Both the position numbers and the translations under genes were made by a program. This document shows, one piece after another, positions 18,564 to 26,935 of a DNA stretch of 64,000 nucleotides. The notes beneath the pieces are model-generated. The model saw nothing but the letters and a program-made list of their open reading frames with translations. It was not told where the DNA came from and made no database searches. The stretch comes from Clostridia bacterium. Lineage in GTDB: Bacteria > Bacillota > Clostridia > Lachnospirales > Anaerotignaceae. Location: NCBI GenBank assembly GCA_910575055.1, contig CAJTDC010000001.1, positions 186,001-250,000 on the forward strand, read 5' to 3'. Numbering within the stretch: the first letter of the stretch is position 1; every line of letters begins with the position of its first letter.

Positions 18564-18634
18564 GCGGGTGTAGTTCAATGGTAGAACGTCAGCCTTCCAA
18601 GCTGAACACGTGAGTTCGATTCTCATCACCCGCT
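18564..18634 (+). tRNA. tRNA-Gly (TCC), copy 1
   Basis: 71-base cloverleaf. The acceptor arm is GCGGGTG/CACCCGC, the anticodon loop holds TCC, and the T-loop is GTTCGATTC. CCA is not encoded. Identical to the copy at 18727. Confidence 0.96.
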
Positions 18635-18645
18635 TTGTTCTTTCT

Positions 18646-18719
<74 letters not shown>

Positions 18720-18726
18720 CTTTTAT

Positions 18727-18797
18727 GCGGGTGTAGTTCAATGGTAGAACGTCAGCCTTCCAAGCTGAACACGTGAGTTCGATTCTCATCACCCGCT
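18727..18797 (+). tRNA. tRNA-Gly (TCC), copy 2
   Basis: Exact repeat of the tRNA-Gly at 18564, part of a tandem duplication of the Gly-Arg pair with a period of about 162 bases. Confidence 0.96.
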
Positions 18798-18807
18798 TTC
18801 TTTTTTT

Positions 18808-18881
<74 letters not shown>

Positions 18882-18900
18882 TTTTTATTAGAGGTTAATC

Positions 18901-18932
18901 AGTACCTATTGCCTAATAAAGCAGTAGGTACT
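18901..18932 (+). repeat. hairpin between tRNA-Arg and tRNA-Leu
   Basis: AGTACCTATTGC and GCAGTAGGTACT pair at 11 of 12 positions around an eight-base loop. There is no U tail, so it is more likely an RNA-processing structure in the tRNA precursor than a terminator. Confidence 0.5.
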
Positions 18933-18966
18933 TACTAATATGCTACAGTAAAATGCTATTATATGA

Positions 18967-19046
18967 GCGGATATGGCGGAACTGGCAGACGCGCTGGACT
19001 TAGAATCCAGTCCGAGAGGGTGCAGGTTCGATTCCTGTTATCCGCA
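18967..19046 (+). tRNA. tRNA-Leu (TAG)
   Basis: 80-base class II tRNA with acceptor GCGGATA/TATCCGC, anticodon TAG, a long variable arm (GTCCGAGAGGG) and T-loop GGTTCGATTCC. It is the last gene of the tRNA cluster. Confidence 0.96.
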
Positions 19047-19052
19047 TACTTA

Positions 19053-19085
19053 AAAATAACTCTTGATTTTTCAAGGGTTATTTTT
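19053..19085 (+). terminator. intrinsic terminator of tRNA cluster
   Basis: Stem AATAACTCTTGA / TCAAGGGTTATT with one wobble pair, followed by TTTTTATTT. Confidence 0.85.
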
Positions 19086-19090
19086 ATTTC

Positions 19091-19424
19091 CTAAAATATA
19101 AAATTTGTTATTGATTATTTTTATTTTTAAAGAATTTTCCCATTACGACAATATTAATATTAAATAGGGGCAGAAGTACTATGATAGTGTTATGGTCTTA
19201 AAACTCTGCTGATAATATAAAACCAAATGAAAATACTGAGTATATCAAGTACCAATGTATTTTTCACTGTAATTTTTTTGTTTGTGTCCATTCTGTGATA
19301 TATTTTGGAAATCTATCTATTTCAGCTATTATAGTAACAATAAAAAGCAAAAAGTATTTTAAAAATATAGGTAAAGGGGATAATATTGTAATTGTCATTA
19401 TCAGTATTGCACAAGCTAATAATT
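19091..19424. other. gene-free stretch, possibly a decayed membrane-protein gene
   Basis: No intact frame with a ribosome site. An ATG at about 19228 opens 18 codons (MKILSISSTNVFFTVIFL...) and stops. In another frame a hydrophobic run, IYFGNLSISAIIVTIKSKK, resumes and continues past 19420. Two hydrophobic pieces in different frames could be a frameshifted small membrane protein, but I cannot name a family and chance is possible in such AT-rich DNA. Confidence 0.25.
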
Positions 19425-19649
19425 TTAACTTTGTTTTTGTAATTTTTTAGGATATTTGACATAGGGTTCTACATAACCACATTCTGGACAAACTGCTATG
19501 GCGATTGGCAGCCTATTTGGTGTTAGTTCTTCTCCTTTATGAACATAATAATCGTGTCTTTTTTTATAAATACTGCCTATACCTTCTGAAAGGCTTAATT
19601 GACAATCTAATATCATATTTTCACCACAGCGAATACATTTTCTTTCCAT
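19425..19649 (-). CDS. small zinc-ribbon protein, paralogue of the next gene
   Basis: Predicted 74-residue cytoplasmic protein with two Cys pairs: CIRCGE at residues 4-8 and CPECGYVEPYV near 57, a typical zinc-ribbon arrangement. I use the ATG at 19649, preceded by GAGGAGG; an in-frame extension upstream lacks a site. It is about 50% identical by eye to the adjacent protein, including MERKCIRC near the start and YVEPY near the end. The function is unknown; similar ribbons annotate as nucleic-acid-binding or hypothetical proteins. Confidence 0.72.
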   Translation of the reverse strand: MERKCIRCGENMILDCQLSLSEGIGSIYKKRHDYYVHKGEELTPNRLPIAIAVCPECGYVEPYVKYPKKLQKQS

Positions 19650-19676
19650 AATATTCCTCCTCATAAATGAAAACAA

Positions 19677-19892
19677 TTACAATAATTTTTCAGGAAATTG
19701 TATATAAGGCTCTACATAACCACATTTTGGACAAACTGCAATTTTAATGTCTTCATCTTTTCCCCAGCCTATTGTTTCTCTGTATATAGAATAAATTGGT
19801 CTATGTGCAAAAAGAGCCCCTCCACCTTCATAAACTTTTAAATTGCAATTCAATATCATATTTTCATCACAGCGTATACATTTTCTTTCCAC
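19677..19892 (-). CDS. small zinc-ribbon protein
   Basis: 71 residues with Cys pairs CIRCDE (4-8) and CPKCGYVEPYIQF (near 55), the likely ligands of one zinc ion. The start is a GTG at 19892 with AGGTG nearby. The gene begins 14 bases after the exonuclease III stop on the same strand, and its paralogue follows after 27 bases, so the three genes probably share a transcript. No function can be assigned; the link to xth may only be positional. Confidence 0.72.
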   Translation of the reverse strand: MERKCIRCDENMILNCNLKVYEGGGALFAHRPIYSIYRETIGWGKDEDIKIAVCPKCGYVEPYIQFPEKLL

Positions 19893-19905
19893 AATATCAC
19901 CTACT

Positions 19906-20661
19906 TTACCATTCTATTTCTAATGCTACAGGGCAATGGTCAGAACCTAATATATTACTGTGTATTTCCGCCCCTTTTAAATAAGGTTTTAGTCTTTCAG
20001 ATACAATATAATAATCAATTCTCCAACCTGAATTGTTTGCTCTGGCATTTGCTCTATAACTCCACCAAGTATAAGCGTCTTTTAAATCAGGATAAAAATA
20101 TCGGAAAGTATCCACAAAGCCATTTTGAAGCAGTATGGTCATTTTTTGTCTTTCTTCATCTGTAAATCCAGGATTTTTTCTATTTGTTTTAGGATTTTTT
20201 AAATCAATTTCATTATGTGCTACATTCAAATCACCACAATAAACAATAGGTTTTTTACTGTCTAAGTTTTTTAAATACTCAAGTATTGCTTCTTCCCACT
20301 GCATACGATATGCTAAACGTGCTTGTTTTGGTTGAGAATTAGGCGTATATGCTGTAACATAATAAAAGTTTTCAAATTCTAATGTAATGACACGACCTTC
20401 TTTGTCATGTTCTGCTATACCTATACCATATGATACAGAAATAGGCTCTTTTTTCGTAAATACAGCCGTACCAGAATAGCCTTTTTTTTCAGCATAATTC
20501 CAATATTGATAATAATTTGGTAAGTCTAATGTAATTTGACCTTTTTGTAATTTTGTTTCCTGTAATGAAAACAAATCTGCATCTGTACTGTTAAAATAAT
20601 TTATAAATCCTTTGCCCATAGCGGCACGGATACCGTTCACATTCCAAGATATAAATTTCAA
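19906..20661 (-). CDS. xth: exodeoxyribonuclease III / AP endonuclease
   Basis: Base-excision-repair nuclease (ExoA/XthA type) cutting at abasic sites and trimming 3' ends, 251 residues, the usual length. Catalytic blocks: NVNGIRA near residue 7, SLQETKLQ (metal-binding Glu) near 34, GTAVFTKK, GDLNVAHNEIDLKNPK near 143-158, DTFRYF, RIDYYIVSE and the terminal GSDHCPVALEIEW with the active His. The ATG at 20661 has AGGAGG upstream. Two zinc-ribbon genes follow on the same strand. Confidence 0.96.
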   Translation of the reverse strand: MKFISWNVNGIRAAMGKGFINYFNSTDADLFSLQETKLQKGQITLDLPNYYQYWNYAEKKGYSGTAVFTKKEPISVSYGIGIAEHDKEGRVITLEFENFYYVTAYTPNSQPKQARLAYRMQWEEAILEYLKNLDSKKPIVYCGDLNVAHNEIDLKNPKTNRKNPGFTDEERQKMTILLQNGFVDTFRYFYPDLKDAYTWWSYRANARANNSGWRIDYYIVSERLKPYLKGAEIHSNILGSDHCPVALEIEW

Positions 20662-20814
20662 ATTGTATTCCTCCTTGTTTATTTTATATTAAATTATAAC
20701 ATAGCAAAAGTATTTTGACTACCATAAAATAACATATTGTTACAGTTGTTTCTTTTTGTATTTTACTGTAAAATACTATTATCTATTATTTATATACAGG
20801 GGGGTAATGAAAGC

Positions 20815-21612
20815 ATGAAAGTTGCTTTAGCACAGTTAGAAATTGTATGGGAAAATAAAAAAGAAAATAAAAAACGATGTGTTGATTTTATGGAAGAAGC
20901 AAAAAAACAATGCGTTGATATCATACTTTTTCCAGAAATGACATTAACAGGTTTTTCAATGAATACAAAGAAATTAAGCGAAACGATTGAAAATTCTGAA
21001 ACAATAGCATTTTTTAAACAAAAAGCACAACAATATCATATAGCTATTTGTTTTGGAATGATTGTCAAAAATGAAGAAAAGTCAGAAAATCATTGTATTG
21101 TAATTAGTAAACAAGGAGAAATGATTGCAGATTATGCCAAAATACACCCTTTCTCTTATGGTGCAGAAGCAAAATTTTATAGTGCTGGAGAACATATTAC
21201 ACATTATACTATTGATGACATTGTTTTTTCTCCTTTGATTTGTTATGATTTACGTTTTCCAGAAATTTTCCAGATTTGTTCTGAAAAAAGTTATGTTATT
21301 ACTGTCATTGCAAACTGGCCTACACCTAGAAGATGTCATTGGATTTCACTTTTAAAAGCGAGAGCAATAGAAAATCAGTGTTATATATTAGGTATCAATC
21401 GCTGCGGAAGTGGTGATGGTTTGGAATATAGTGGAGATAGTATGATAATAGACCCTTATGGAAAAGTAGTAGCAATGGCAAAACAAAGCAGTCAAATGCT
21501 TGTAGTTGGGGATATTGATGCTAATGTTGTAGCACAATACAGAAAAGAATTTCCTCTCAAACAAGATAGAAAATCACAACTCTACAGTCAAATGTATCAA
21601 AGCAAACAATAA
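20815..21612 (+). CDS. carbon-nitrogen hydrolase (nitrilase superfamily, omega-amidase-like)
   Basis: Cytoplasmic amidase, 265 residues from the ATG at 20815, which follows GGGGGG; an earlier in-frame extension is hydrophobic and has no site. The Glu-Lys-Cys triad is visible: Glu in FPEMTLTGF near residue 42, Lys in YAKIHPFSYG near 110, Cys in ICYDLRFPE near 143. The CYDLRFPE context resembles Nit2-type omega-amidases, which hydrolyse alpha-ketoglutaramate and related amides. The substrate is not provable here. It lies 11 bases before pdp. Confidence 0.88.
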   Translation: MKVALAQLEIVWENKKENKKRCVDFMEEAKKQCVDIILFPEMTLTGFSMNTKKLSETIENSETIAFFKQKAQQYHIAICFGMIVKNEEKSENHCIVISKQGEMIADYAKIHPFSYGAEAKFYSAGEHITHYTIDDIVFSPLICYDLRFPEIFQICSEKSYVITVIANWPTPRRCHWISLLKARAIENQCYILGINRCGSGDGLEYSGDSMIIDPYGKVVAMAKQSSQMLVVGDIDANVVAQYRKEFPLKQDRKSQLYSQMYQSKQ

Positions 21613-21623
21613 GGAGGAAATAT

Positions 21624-22928
21624 ATGGATTTTTTAGATATATTACTAAAAAAAAGAAACGGTCAAAAACTTACAAAACAACAAATAGAATATTTTGTAAA
21701 AGGTGTCACAAACGGAACGATACCAGATTATCAAATTTCTTCTTTTTTAATGGCAATTTATTTTCAATCTCTTGATGCAGAAGAAACAGCACAATTAACG
21801 CTTGCTATGGCAAAATCAGGAGATATGCTAGAACTGTCAAGTATAGAAGGATTTAAAACAGACAAACATAGTACAGGAGGTGTTGCAGACACTACAACAT
21901 TGATATTAGCACCTCTTGTAGCTTCTATTGGTATACCTGTAATAAAAATGAGTGGCAGAGGACTAGGTTTTTCAGGCGGAACAATAGATAAATTAGAGAG
22001 TATTCCTCATTTTCAAACAGAAGTGACACAAAAACAAGCATTACAATGGGCAAAACAAAGCAATATTGTCATAATGGGGCAAAGCAAAAATTTAACACCT
22101 GCTGACCAAAAACTATATGCACTTAGAGATGTAACAGCAACAGTAGAAAGTATCCCTCTCATTGCTTCTAGTATTATGTCAAAAAAAATTGCTTCTGGTG
22201 CAGACGGCATTGTACTTGATGTAAAATGCGGAAATGGTGCATTTATGAAAACATTGGAGCAAGCACAGCAATTAGGAAAATGTATGGCAAATATGGGACA
22301 TCACATAGGCAGAAAAGTCACTGTTGTAATAAGCAGTATGTCACAACCTTTAGGAAACAACATAGGCAATCGTTTGGAAGTAATAGAAGCAATAGAAACA
22401 TTAAAAGGCAATATCAGAGGGGATTTGCTAGAAGTTTCTATAACATTAGGAGCACATATGCTTTTGCAGGCAAGTAAAGTGCAAACAGTACAGCAAGGAA
22501 AACAATTACTTTTGCAAAATATTGAAAATGGAAAAGGGCTTTTAAAATTCAAAGAACTTTTAATACAGCAAGGAGGAAATGCTAATATCATAGACGATTA
22601 CAGTATATTGGCTCTTTCAGAATGTAAATTATATTTAAAAGCACAACAAAAAGGTTATATTTCTGCTATGGATACTGAAATGATAGGCAGAGCGTCACAG
22701 CAGACAGGTGCAGGCAGAAAACAAAAAACAGACAATATTGATTTTGGTGCAGGCATTGTTATGAAAAAGAGAATAGGCGATAGTGTACAAAAAGGTGATA
22801 TAATTGCAGAAATATATAGCAGCGAGCAACAAAAATGTCAGTCTGCACTAGAATTGCTTCAATGTGCTATATCTATAGCAGATAATACTACTGTTAGTAC
22901 ACCATTAATATTAGACATTATTTCATAA
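21624..22928 (+). CDS. pdp: pyrimidine-nucleoside phosphorylase
   Basis: Cytoplasmic salvage enzyme cleaving uridine or thymidine with phosphate to base plus (deoxy)ribose-1-phosphate, 434 residues. The signature KHSTGGVADTTTLILAP is at residues 85-101 and MSGRGLGFSGGTIDKLE near 112-128; the C-terminal domain has GAGRKQKTDNIDFGAGI. AAGGAGG precedes the ATG. Together with deoB downstream it converts nucleoside sugars into pentose-5-phosphate that can feed central metabolism. Confidence 0.94.
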   Translation: MDFLDILLKKRNGQKLTKQQIEYFVKGVTNGTIPDYQISSFLMAIYFQSLDAEETAQLTLAMAKSGDMLELSSIEGFKTDKHSTGGVADTTTLILAPLVASIGIPVIKMSGRGLGFSGGTIDKLESIPHFQTEVTQKQALQWAKQSNIVIMGQSKNLTPADQKLYALRDVTATVESIPLIASSIMSKKIASGADGIVLDVKCGNGAFMKTLEQAQQLGKCMANMGHHIGRKVTVVISSMSQPLGNNIGNRLEVIEAIETLKGNIRGDLLEVSITLGAHMLLQASKVQTVQQGKQLLLQNIENGKGLLKFKELLIQQGGNANIIDDYSILALSECKLYLKAQQKGYISAMDTEMIGRASQQTGAGRKQKTDNIDFGAGIVMKKRIGDSVQKGDIIAEIYSSEQQKCQSALELLQCAISIADNTTVSTPLILDIIS

Positions 22929-22943
22929 GAAAGGCAGCTTATT

Positions 22944-23552
22944 ATGTGGAAAGAACAAATACAATATTGTTTAGAACAAGACGAAAAATATTTAAAAAAT
23001 ATGACATTTGAAATACAAACCATAGAAAATAATAATTTAACAAAATTTGACTTTCAAAATATAGTATTTGATAGTTGTACATTTATCAACTGTGATTTTT
23101 CAGAATGTTGCTTTACTGATTGTGAAATTATAAATTGTCATTTTTATGACTGCTGTTTTGCTAGAACCTATTTAAAACAAACTAATATTATAGATAGTAT
23201 TTATAGCAAAGGTAGTGTTTTTATAGAAGCCCATATGAAAAAAAGCAATTTAAAACAGTGTAGTTTTGCCTATGCTAATTTTTCAAATACATTTTGGGAA
23301 AAGTGCAATGTGGAAAAGTGTAATATGAAATACGCCTTTTTTCATAATGTAATATTTAAAAATATCAAATTAGAATATGTCAATTTTCAAAAAGCAGACT
23401 TTTTTAAAACAATGCTAAAGAGTATTGATTTTTCAAACTGTGACATACAAGCAATTACTGTTTCAGATACTTTTCAAGAATTAAAAGGAATGAAAATTAG
23501 TGCAGAGCAGGCAATTTCTGTTGCACAAATATTAGAAATGGAAATACTATAG
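22944..23552 (+). CDS. pentapeptide-repeat-like protein
   Basis: 202 residues built on repeating five-residue units of the A(D/N)LXX type from about residue 35 to 160, for example FDSCTFINCDFSECCFTDC and later SNLKQCSFAYANFSNTFW. Such sequences fold into a right-handed quadrilateral beta-helix. The repeats here are unusually rich in Cys at the coil corners. It sits between pdp and deoB on the same strand, 15 bases after pdp. Some pentapeptide proteins mimic DNA and protect gyrase, but nothing here shows that; the function is unknown. Confidence 0.8.
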   Translation: MWKEQIQYCLEQDEKYLKNMTFEIQTIENNNLTKFDFQNIVFDSCTFINCDFSECCFTDCEIINCHFYDCCFARTYLKQTNIIDSIYSKGSVFIEAHMKKSNLKQCSFAYANFSNTFWEKCNVEKCNMKYAFFHNVIFKNIKLEYVNFQKADFFKTMLKSIDFSNCDIQAITVSDTFQELKGMKISAEQAISVAQILEMEIL

Positions 23553-23607
23553 TAAAAAATTTTATTTCAGTAATATTGTAATTTTGCAATAAAAGGAGAG
23601 AAATACT

Positions 23608-24789
23608 ATGAAAAGAGCAATTATTATTGTACTAGATAGTGTAGGCATTGGAGAATTACCCGATGCTTCAGAATATGGTGACAAAGGAAGTAACACACTT
23701 GTCAACATTAAAAAAGCAATGCCAGATATGGATTTAAAGAATATGTGTGAACTAGGACTAGCAAATATAGAAGGAAAAGATATTTATTTACTTGGAAAAG
23801 TTGAAAATCCTAAAGGCTGTTTTGCTAAAATGGCAGAAAAGTCTATTGGAAAAGACACTACAACAGGACACTGGGAAATGGCTGGTGTCATTACAAAAAC
23901 CCCCTTCCCTACGTTTACAAAAAGTGGTTTTCCCAAAGAACTCATTGAAGCATTTGAAAAACAAATTGGTACAAAAATATTAGGAAATTATGCTTGTTCT
24001 GGCACAGAAATTATAAAACAACTTGGCGAGGAACATATCAAAACAGGTTACCCTATTGTATACACTTCCGCAGATAGTGTATTTCAAATTGCAGCACACG
24101 AAAATGTCATTTCTGTTTCAAAACTGTATGAAATTTGTCAAAAAGCAAGAGATTTGCTTACAGGAGAATGGGGCGTAGCAAGAGTTATTGCACGTCCTTT
24201 TATAGGGGAAAATGGTAATTTTACTAGAACAAAAAACCGTAAAGATTTTTCACTGCCTCCTACTGGCACAACCATATTAGATTTAGCAAAACAAAAAGGG
24301 CAAACTGTTGTTGCTATAGGAAAAATAGAAGATATATTTGAGCATAGAGGTATGACCATAACAGACCATACTACAAACAATGCAGACGGTATTGAAAAAA
24401 CAATACAATATATTCAAAAAGATTTTGAAGGAATATTGTTTACTAATTTAGTAGATTATGATATGGTTTATGGTCATCGTAATGATGTAGAAGGATACAA
24501 AAATGCACTATTGTATTTTGACAAAAAACTACCTGAAATCATTCATAATTTAAAACAGCAAGATATCCTTTTTATTACTGCTGACCACGGTTGTGACCCT
24601 ACTACACCTAGTACAGACCACAGCAGAGAATATGTGCCATTGCTTATTTATGGCAAAGGCATCAAACAAAATGTCAATTTAGGCATACGCAATACATTTG
24701 CAGATTTGGGGCAAACCATTTCTGATTATTTAGATTTGAATGCAGATTTTGAAGCAAAAAGTTTTTTAAATGACATACAGAAAGGCTGA
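23608..24789 (+). CDS. deoB: phosphopentomutase
   Basis: Converts (deoxy)ribose-1-phosphate to the 5-phosphate, 393 residues, alkaline-phosphatase superfamily with two manganese ions. Landmarks: [13 protein letters not shown] near residue 8, DKGSNTL near 25, DTTTGHWEM with the catalytic Thr near 90, [16 protein letters not shown] near 278, and [24 protein letters not shown] near 325-350. AAGGAGAG precedes the ATG. It acts directly after pdp in nucleoside salvage. Confidence 0.96.
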   Translation: MKRAIIIVLDSVGIGELPDASEYGDKGSNTLVNIKKAMPDMDLKNMCELGLANIEGKDIYLLGKVENPKGCFAKMAEKSIGKDTTTGHWEMAGVITKTPFPTFTKSGFPKELIEAFEKQIGTKILGNYACSGTEIIKQLGEEHIKTGYPIVYTSADSVFQIAAHENVISVSKLYEICQKARDLLTGEWGVARVIARPFIGENGNFTRTKNRKDFSLPPTGTTILDLAKQKGQTVVAIGKIEDIFEHRGMTITDHTTNNADGIEKTIQYIQKDFEGILFTNLVDYDMVYGHRNDVEGYKNALLYFDKKLPEIIHNLKQQDILFITADHGCDPTTPSTDHSREYVPLLIYGKGIKQNVNLGIRNTFADLGQTISDYLDLNADFEAKSFLNDIQKG

Positions 24790-24794
24790 TAACA

Positions 24795-25487
24795 TTGCAA
24801 ATACAAATATTACAACAGTTAGAGGGAGCAAAAAAAGCAAAAGGCATTGCTGTAATAATAGATGTATTTAGAGCATTTACTACAGAATGTTTTTTTATAG
24901 CAAATGGTGCAAAACAGTTATTTGCTGTAGGAGAACAAAATATAGCATATACATTAAAAAAACAGCACCCTGATTACATTTTAGCAGGAGAAAGAAACGA
25001 AATTATGTTAGAAGGTTTTGACTATGGCAATTCTCCTGCTAACATTGAGCATATTGACTTTACAGGCAAAACAGTGGTACACACTACAAGTGCAGGCACA
25101 CAAGGGATTGCAAATGCTTGTTATGCTGACGAAATACTGACAGGAAGTTTTGTAAATGCTCTTGCTATATCAAAATACATTAAAAAACAAAATGTTTCTG
25201 TGGTAAGTCTTGTTTGTATGGGCAAAGCAGCACTTTCTCCTACAGAAGAAGACACTTATTGTGCAGAATATATAAAAAGCCTTTTATTAGGAGAAAATTA
25301 TCCTTTACAGCAAAAACTTTGTGCACTGCGTCATTTAGAGGGAGAACGCTTTTTCAATCCTCAAAATCAAATACAATGTCCTCAAAGAGATTTTTATTTA
25401 GCCACAACACCTAATCAATTTGATTTTGTATTGCGTGCTGTACCATATGAAAGAGATTTTCACAGCATACAAAAAATAGAAGTATAA
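24795..25487 (+). CDS. comB: 2-phosphosulfolactate phosphatase family protein (ComB-like)
   Basis: 230 residues of the ComB family, magnesium-dependent phosphatases first defined in coenzyme M synthesis. Conserved blocks are IIDVFRAFTTECF near residue 20-32, GERN, GFDYGNSP near 73, TTSAGTQGI near 95 and CMGKAALSPTEEDTYCAEYI near 140. The start is a TTG at 24795, five bases after the deoB stop, so translation is probably coupled. Clostridia do not make coenzyme M, so the real substrate is likely another sugar or carboxylate phosphate, possibly linked to the salvage genes. Confidence 0.85.
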   Translation: MQIQILQQLEGAKKAKGIAVIIDVFRAFTTECFFIANGAKQLFAVGEQNIAYTLKKQHPDYILAGERNEIMLEGFDYGNSPANIEHIDFTGKTVVHTTSAGTQGIANACYADEILTGSFVNALAISKYIKKQNVSVVSLVCMGKAALSPTEEDTYCAEYIKSLLLGENYPLQQKLCALRHLEGERFFNPQNQIQCPQRDFYLATTPNQFDFVLRAVPYERDFHSIQKIEV

Positions 25488-25519
25488 CAATCACAAAATA
25501 ATAAAACTACAACATTTTT

Positions 25520-25553
25520 AAAAAGCCCTCACCTTATAAGGCAGGGGCTTTTA
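25520..25553. terminator. bidirectional terminator between convergent genes
   Basis: AAAAGCCCCTGCC-type stem (AAAAGCCCTCACCTT / AAGGCAGGGGCTTTT) with A and T runs on both sides, between the ComB-like gene and the convergent hypothetical gene. Confidence 0.8.
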
Positions 25554-25557
25554 TTTA

Positions 25558-26163
25558 TTAATATAATAATTTTTGCAATTTATGTGCTTGCTCTTTTAAA
25601 GTAGTATCATTGATATTTTCTAGTATTTCCTTACAATTTAAAAGCACTTGATAGGAATAATAATAAAAACTACAGCTTAATTCTTCAGAACAATTTTCTA
25701 TATCTTCCTCCCAAAGTTCTTCTTCTTCCTCATCGTCACATTCTTCAGGAAATAAATATTCTTCTTTAAGCATATCACTAAAATAAGGTAAAGGCTCAAA
25801 TTTTTGTTTTACACTGTATTGTACTATTTCGTGAAAAATTTCTGCAATTAATTTAAAAAAACGTAACAGTTCTTTTACTATATCATATGCAATGTCGTTT
25901 TTATCCATTTGTAAAACTGCTTTTTGAAATATGCGTTCTAAAAATATCATAGCAAAAGGCGTTGCTCTCCATAATGTACTTTGATGCTCTATATTTCTCA
26001 ATACCTCTTCGAGTGCTGTTTTCACATTTTTTTTACTTTCCATACTTTCTATGATACTAAAATATTTTGGAAATTCTGTTGCCCTAACATATGCCGTTGT
26101 AAGTCTATTCCAAAGAATATCTTCCATTTTTACATCACAGATATATTTTTGATTTTCATTCAT
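25558..26163 (-). CDS. hypothetical protein, helical with acidic insert
   Basis: 201 residues, no signal peptide or membrane segment. It is predicted mostly helical, with a run of acidic residues (EECDDEEEEELWEEDIE) near 140-155. It starts at an ATG at 26163, four bases after the purC stop, so it is probably translated from the purC message. I do not recognise a family. The tight spacing suggests cotranscription with purC, not shared function. Confidence 0.65.
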   Translation of the reverse strand: MNENQKYICDVKMEDILWNRLTTAYVRATEFPKYFSIIESMESKKNVKTALEEVLRNIEHQSTLWRATPFAMIFLERIFQKAVLQMDKNDIAYDIVKELLRFFKLIAEIFHEIVQYSVKQKFEPLPYFSDMLKEEYLFPEECDDEEEEELWEEDIENCSEELSCSFYYYSYQVLLNCKEILENINDTTLKEQAHKLQKLLY

Positions 26164-26167
26164 ATTA

Positions 26168-26845
26168 TCACGCCAATATCATTTTTGTTAAGTCAATAGG
26201 GTCTACAATTACACCATCTTTATATACTCTCATATTGCCAGAAGCAATTTCATCTATCAGTATTACTTCATCATTGTAATAGCCAAACTCTAATTTAATA
26301 TCATAAAGGTCTAATCCCTTTTGTGCTAATGTATCTTTTATTACTGTACAAATTTGTTTTGTTTCTGCCACAATGGCATCAAACTGTGCTGGTGTCATAA
26401 TATTTAATGCTTGCAAACCTTCCTTTGTAATAAGTGGGTCGCCTCTACCATCATCTTTACAAGTTACTTCTACATAAGCATCTAAAGCAGTGCCATCTTC
26501 TATATAATTACCATAGCGACGTATAAAGCTGCCTGTTGCTTTAAAACGACAAATAATTTCTAAACCTTTACCAAATACTTTTGCTGGCAACACTTCCATT
26601 GTAGAAGCGTCTACATCAGCACTAACATAATGTGTCTTTACACCTGCTTTTTTTAATATTTCAAAAAAATAAACACTTGTTTTTAAATTTTCTCTACCAA
26701 TACCTTCTATAGAAAGTCCTACTGTATTTGCACCTGGGTCAAAAACACCATTCTCTCCTGTCACATCATCTTTAAATACAAGTTGGAAATTGCCATTATC
26801 TAATTTGTATACATCTTTTGTTTTACCTTGATATATTTTTTCCAT
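26168..26845 (-). CDS. purC: phosphoribosylaminoimidazole-succinocarboxamide synthase
   Basis: SAICAR synthetase, the eighth step of IMP synthesis, joining CAIR and aspartate with ATP, 225 residues. Landmarks: [13 protein letters not shown] at the N-terminus, [24 protein letters not shown] near 95-108, [14 protein letters not shown] near 125, [26 protein letters not shown] near 185-210. GGAGG precedes the ATG. No other pur genes lie nearby, so it stands apart from a pur operon in this window. Confidence 0.95.
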   Translation of the reverse strand: MEKIYQGKTKDVYKLDNGNFQLVFKDDVTGENGVFDPGANTVGLSIEGIGRENLKTSVYFFEILKKAGVKTHYVSADVDASTMEVLPAKVFGKGLEIICRFKATGSFIRRYGNYIEDGTALDAYVEVTCKDDGRGDPLITKEGLQALNIMTPAQFDAIVAETKQICTVIKDTLAQKGLDLYDIKLEFGYYNDEVILIDEIASGNMRVYKDGVIVDPIDLTKMILA

Positions 26846-26876
26846 GAAAAAAACCTCCTAAATTTGATATATTTGT

Positions 26877-26905
26877 AGTATATCATCGAATATAGGAGGT
26901 GTAAA
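26877..26905 (-). promoter_or_regulatory. purC promoter
   Basis: On the minus strand TTTACA (26905-26900), a 17-base spacer and TATACT (26882-26877), 30 bases before the purC start. Confidence 0.6.
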
Positions 26906-26935
26906 GAGTTAAAAAAGTTTTACATTATAACATTC

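Noticed and set aside
22944..23552. Pentapeptide protein as a quinolone-resistance (Qnr) factor
   Set aside because: Repeats are present, but there are no Qnr loops or sequence likeness beyond the repeat; context is nucleoside salvage.
26846..26935. Purine riboswitch before purC
   Set aside because: Only about 90 bases with a simple promoter; no conserved riboswitch core.
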